From Candidatus Atribacteria bacterium (GTDB lineage Bacteria; Atribacterota; JALVIU01), in contig JALVIU010000001.1 in the NCBI GenBank assembly GCA_027028665.1, forward strand, positions 1 to 6,539: DNA of 6,539 bases, in the 5' to 3' direction. A program made the translations under genes and the position numbers. Of the stretch, positions 5,158-6,539 are shown piece by piece. Each line of letters begins with the position of its first letter. Position 1 is the stretch's first letter. The notes under the pieces are model-generated. The model made no database searches. It saw only the letters and a list, made by a program, of their open reading frames with translations, and was not told the DNA's origin.

Positions 5158-6118
5158 TTTTATCCCTCAAATATTCTAAAAATTCATTTACACTGGGAAA
5201 TACAAAAGAGGCACCTATCTTCTTATAAGTCTCAAACCTTATACCTGCATCACTTTCTGTACCCCTGGAAAGCACCATACAGGAAAGCACCTCTTTTCTT
5301 CCTGCCCTTTTATTATAATTCTCTGTAACCCTATAATCATCCATGGTATCCCCTATAAATACAGCCATTTTAAAATCTAATCTCTCTTTTAGTATTTCAA
5401 GACCCCTGGGGTCGGGTTTATCAGGGATTTCACTATTTGTAAGTATATATTCATCACTAATAAGGTCAAAGAGCTTGATTTTTGGTTTTATTATATCTAC
5501 CTCTTCCTTTAACCTCCCTGTAAGTACACCTATCTTATATCTCTTTACAACATCTATAAGATCCTCTCTCATAAGAGGTTTTTCTTTTTCTATTACACCA
5601 TCATCTTTAAAATACTTCGGTTCAAATCCGTATAAAATCTTAGTATACTTACCTGCATATGATTCCATTCCAATCTTTTCTATAAGTTCCTCATCGTATG
5701 AAACCTTATCAACAGGAAGCCCCTCATCCTCAAGAAGTCTTAAAAACCTCTCAAAGCCCCCTCCCATTTCCCTTAACCTCTCCAGAACCAAAACAAGATC
5801 TGGTGGTTTACTCATAAGCTTTTCAAGGTCTTTTGTGTTGTATTTTATAGATTTTGCAATAAAAAATATGGCAACTGCCTTTAAGATATTCCACTCATTA
5901 TTAAACCCACCAGTAAGTTTAAACAATTCTACCTGTTCATAGGGAAAAAACTTATCAGGTCCTGAAAAACCGTATATATCCTTTAGATAGATATCAAGGG
6001 CAATCCTGATACTATCACTATATGAGAATCTTGTATCTATAAGTACACCATCTATGTCAAATATAAGGGTATCTATATCATCTATATTGACATCTTCATC
6101 AACCCAAGAAAGATTCAA
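5150..6118 (-). CDS. HAD-superfamily phosphatase; candidate histidinol-phosphate phosphatase
   Basis: A 322-residue haloacid dehalogenase-fold protein with all four catalytic motifs. Motif I is FDIDGVLID (nucleophile D21, acid/base D23), motif II is GVLTGR (T200), motif III is K234 in KPDPRGLEIL, and motif IV is GDTMDDY (D257, D260, D261). The cap is inserted between motifs I and II (about residues 30-190) and is unusually long. It contains FKLTGGFNNEW, which I associate with the uncharacterised HAD subfamily IA group described by TIGR01548. The start is TTG 6118: AAGGAGG lies 7 nt upstream, and TTG overlaps the hisC stop as TTGA. The gene sits between hisC and hisB in an operon with no other histidinol-phosphatase, so I infer that it removes phosphate from histidinol phosphate. 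The enzyme class is firm; the substrate is inference. Confidence 0.88.
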   Translation of the reverse strand: MNLSWVDEDVNIDDIDTLIFDIDGVLIDTRFSYSDSIRIALDIYLKDIYGFSGPDKFFPYEQVELFKLTGGFNNEWNILKAVAIFFIAKSIKYNTKDLEKLMSKPPDLVLVLERLREMGGGFERFLRLLEDEGLPVDKVSYDEELIEKIGMESYAGKYTKILYGFEPKYFKDDGVIEKEKPLMREDLIDVVKRYKIGVLTGRLKEEVDIIKPKIKLFDLISDEYILTNSEIPDKPDPRGLEILKERLDFKMAVFIGDTMDDYRVTENYNKRAGRKEVLSCMVLSRGTESDAGIRFETYKKIGASFVFPSVNEFLEYLRDKNG

Positions 6119-6539
6119 TCTAAAACCTCCTTAAGGGCCTCTAAAAAGATATCCATCTCTTCTTTCTTTCCAATAGTAATACGCAGTGAATATGTATTAC
6201 CATTTAATGGATCCTTATATGTCCTTATGAGGATACCTTTATCTGCCAATGCCTTTCTGATCTTATCATCATGATCATCTGTTTGCGCATACAAAAAGTT
6301 TGCCACACCAGGATATACCTTAAGCTGAGGGAACTCTTCCTTTAATATTTTATACACACGTTCCCTCTCTTCTATAATCTTATCTACATAAGGTTTGAGC
6401 TTATCGTAGTTCTCCCATACGATACTTGCAATAGCTACAGAGAGAGAATTTATATTATAAGGACTCTTTACCTTCATAATCTCACTCATTATATAAGGAT
6501 TTGCAATAAGATAGCCCACCCTCATTCCTGCAAGGGCAA
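6115..6539 (-). CDS. hisC: Histidinol-phosphate aminotransferase HisC (C-terminal part; 5' end outside the window)
   Basis: The PLP-dependent fold-type I aminotransferase converts imidazole acetol phosphate and glutamate to histidinol phosphate. About 140 residues of an expected 350 or so are present. The visible part begins ALAGMRVGYLIANP, the segment just after the PLP-binding lysine, which itself lies beyond the window edge. Further on, SPYNINSLSVAIA, the GVANFLYA strand, the GILIRTYKDPL segment and SLRITIGKKEEMDIFLEAL follow, including the C-terminal arginine that binds the substrate carboxylate or phosphate. The frame is open to the window end, and the ATG at 6523-6525 is internal, not the start. 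The stop TGA overlaps the TTG start of the HAD gene. The promoter and hisG/hisD are presumably further right. Confidence 0.96.
   Translation of the reverse strand, partial: ALAGMRVGYLIANPYIMSEIMKVKSPYNINSLSVAIASIVWENYDKLKPYVDKIIEERERVYKILKEEFPQLKVYPGVANFLYAQTDDHDDKIRKALADKGILIRTYKDPLNGNTYSLRITIGKKEEMDIFLEALKEVLD
6126..6132 (-). promoter_or_regulatory. Shine-Dalgarno AAGGAGG that sets the TTG start of the HAD gene
   Basis: AAGGAGG within the end of hisC is exactly 7 nt before TTG 6118. It is one of the two strongest Shine-Dalgarno sequences in the window and makes the TTG start convincing even though no ATG is available nearby. Confidence 0.8.

Noticed and set aside
5401-5413. Perfect palindrome GACCCCTGGGGTC
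   Set aside because: It falls in the codons for the conserved KPDPRGLE motif III of the HAD protein, so the protein sequence explains it. No T-tract or second copy is present.
5343-5942. A 199-codon open frame on the plus strand opposite the HAD gene
   Set aside because: It is Ser/Ile/Leu-rich in the way antisense frames of AT-rich genes are, has no family resemblance, and lies wholly over a gene with complete HAD motifs.

Overview
This window carries the 3' part of a compact histidine biosynthesis operon on the minus strand, from an AT-rich bacterium. The coding strands are rich in purines, in Lys, Glu and Ile, and in AGA/AGG arginine codons. This suits a low-GC, possibly thermophilic lineage, but no gene here fixes the phylum.

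Reading the operon in its own direction (right to left), the order is hisC (5' end cut by the window), a HAD-superfamily phosphatase, hisB (dehydratase only), hisH, hisA, hisF, hisIE, a biotin-protein ligase (birA-like) and a small SAM-dependent methyltransferase. Junctions are overlapping or nearly so: TTGA between hisC and HAD, 8 nt between HAD and hisB, ATGA between hisB and hisH, 9 nt spacing between hisH and hisA, and TAG|ATG between hisA and hisF. hisIE and birA have no ATG, GTG or TTG at the position the protein families require. Each instead has an ATA codon exactly in the 4-nt overlap with the previous stop (ATAA, ATAG), 7-8 nt behind a Shine-Dalgarno sequence.

The enzymes cover the pathway from phosphoribosyl-ATP to histidinol. 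HisIE performs the pyrophosphohydrolase and cyclohydrolase steps, HisA the isomerisation, HisH and HisF form imidazole glycerol phosphate synthase, HisB dehydrates and HisC transaminates. No recognised histidinol-phosphate phosphatase is present. The HAD protein between hisC and hisB has all four HAD motifs and is the obvious candidate for that step. hisG and hisD are not seen and would lie beyond the right edge.

The birA-like gene carries a 39-bp in-frame insertion made largely of a GC-rich palindrome, between the biotin-binding KxPND and NGKKIAGIL motifs. It also lacks the usual C-terminal domain.

The left 550 bp are more AT-rich. They hold the relic of a type I restriction gene (hsdR), in which a piece of the N-terminal domain is joined out of frame to a piece of the C-terminal domain. 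They also hold a small plus-strand lipoprotein gene whose 3' end overlaps the end of the methyltransferase gene by 17 bp. No RNA genes, CRISPR arrays, insertion sequences or convincing intrinsic terminators were found.
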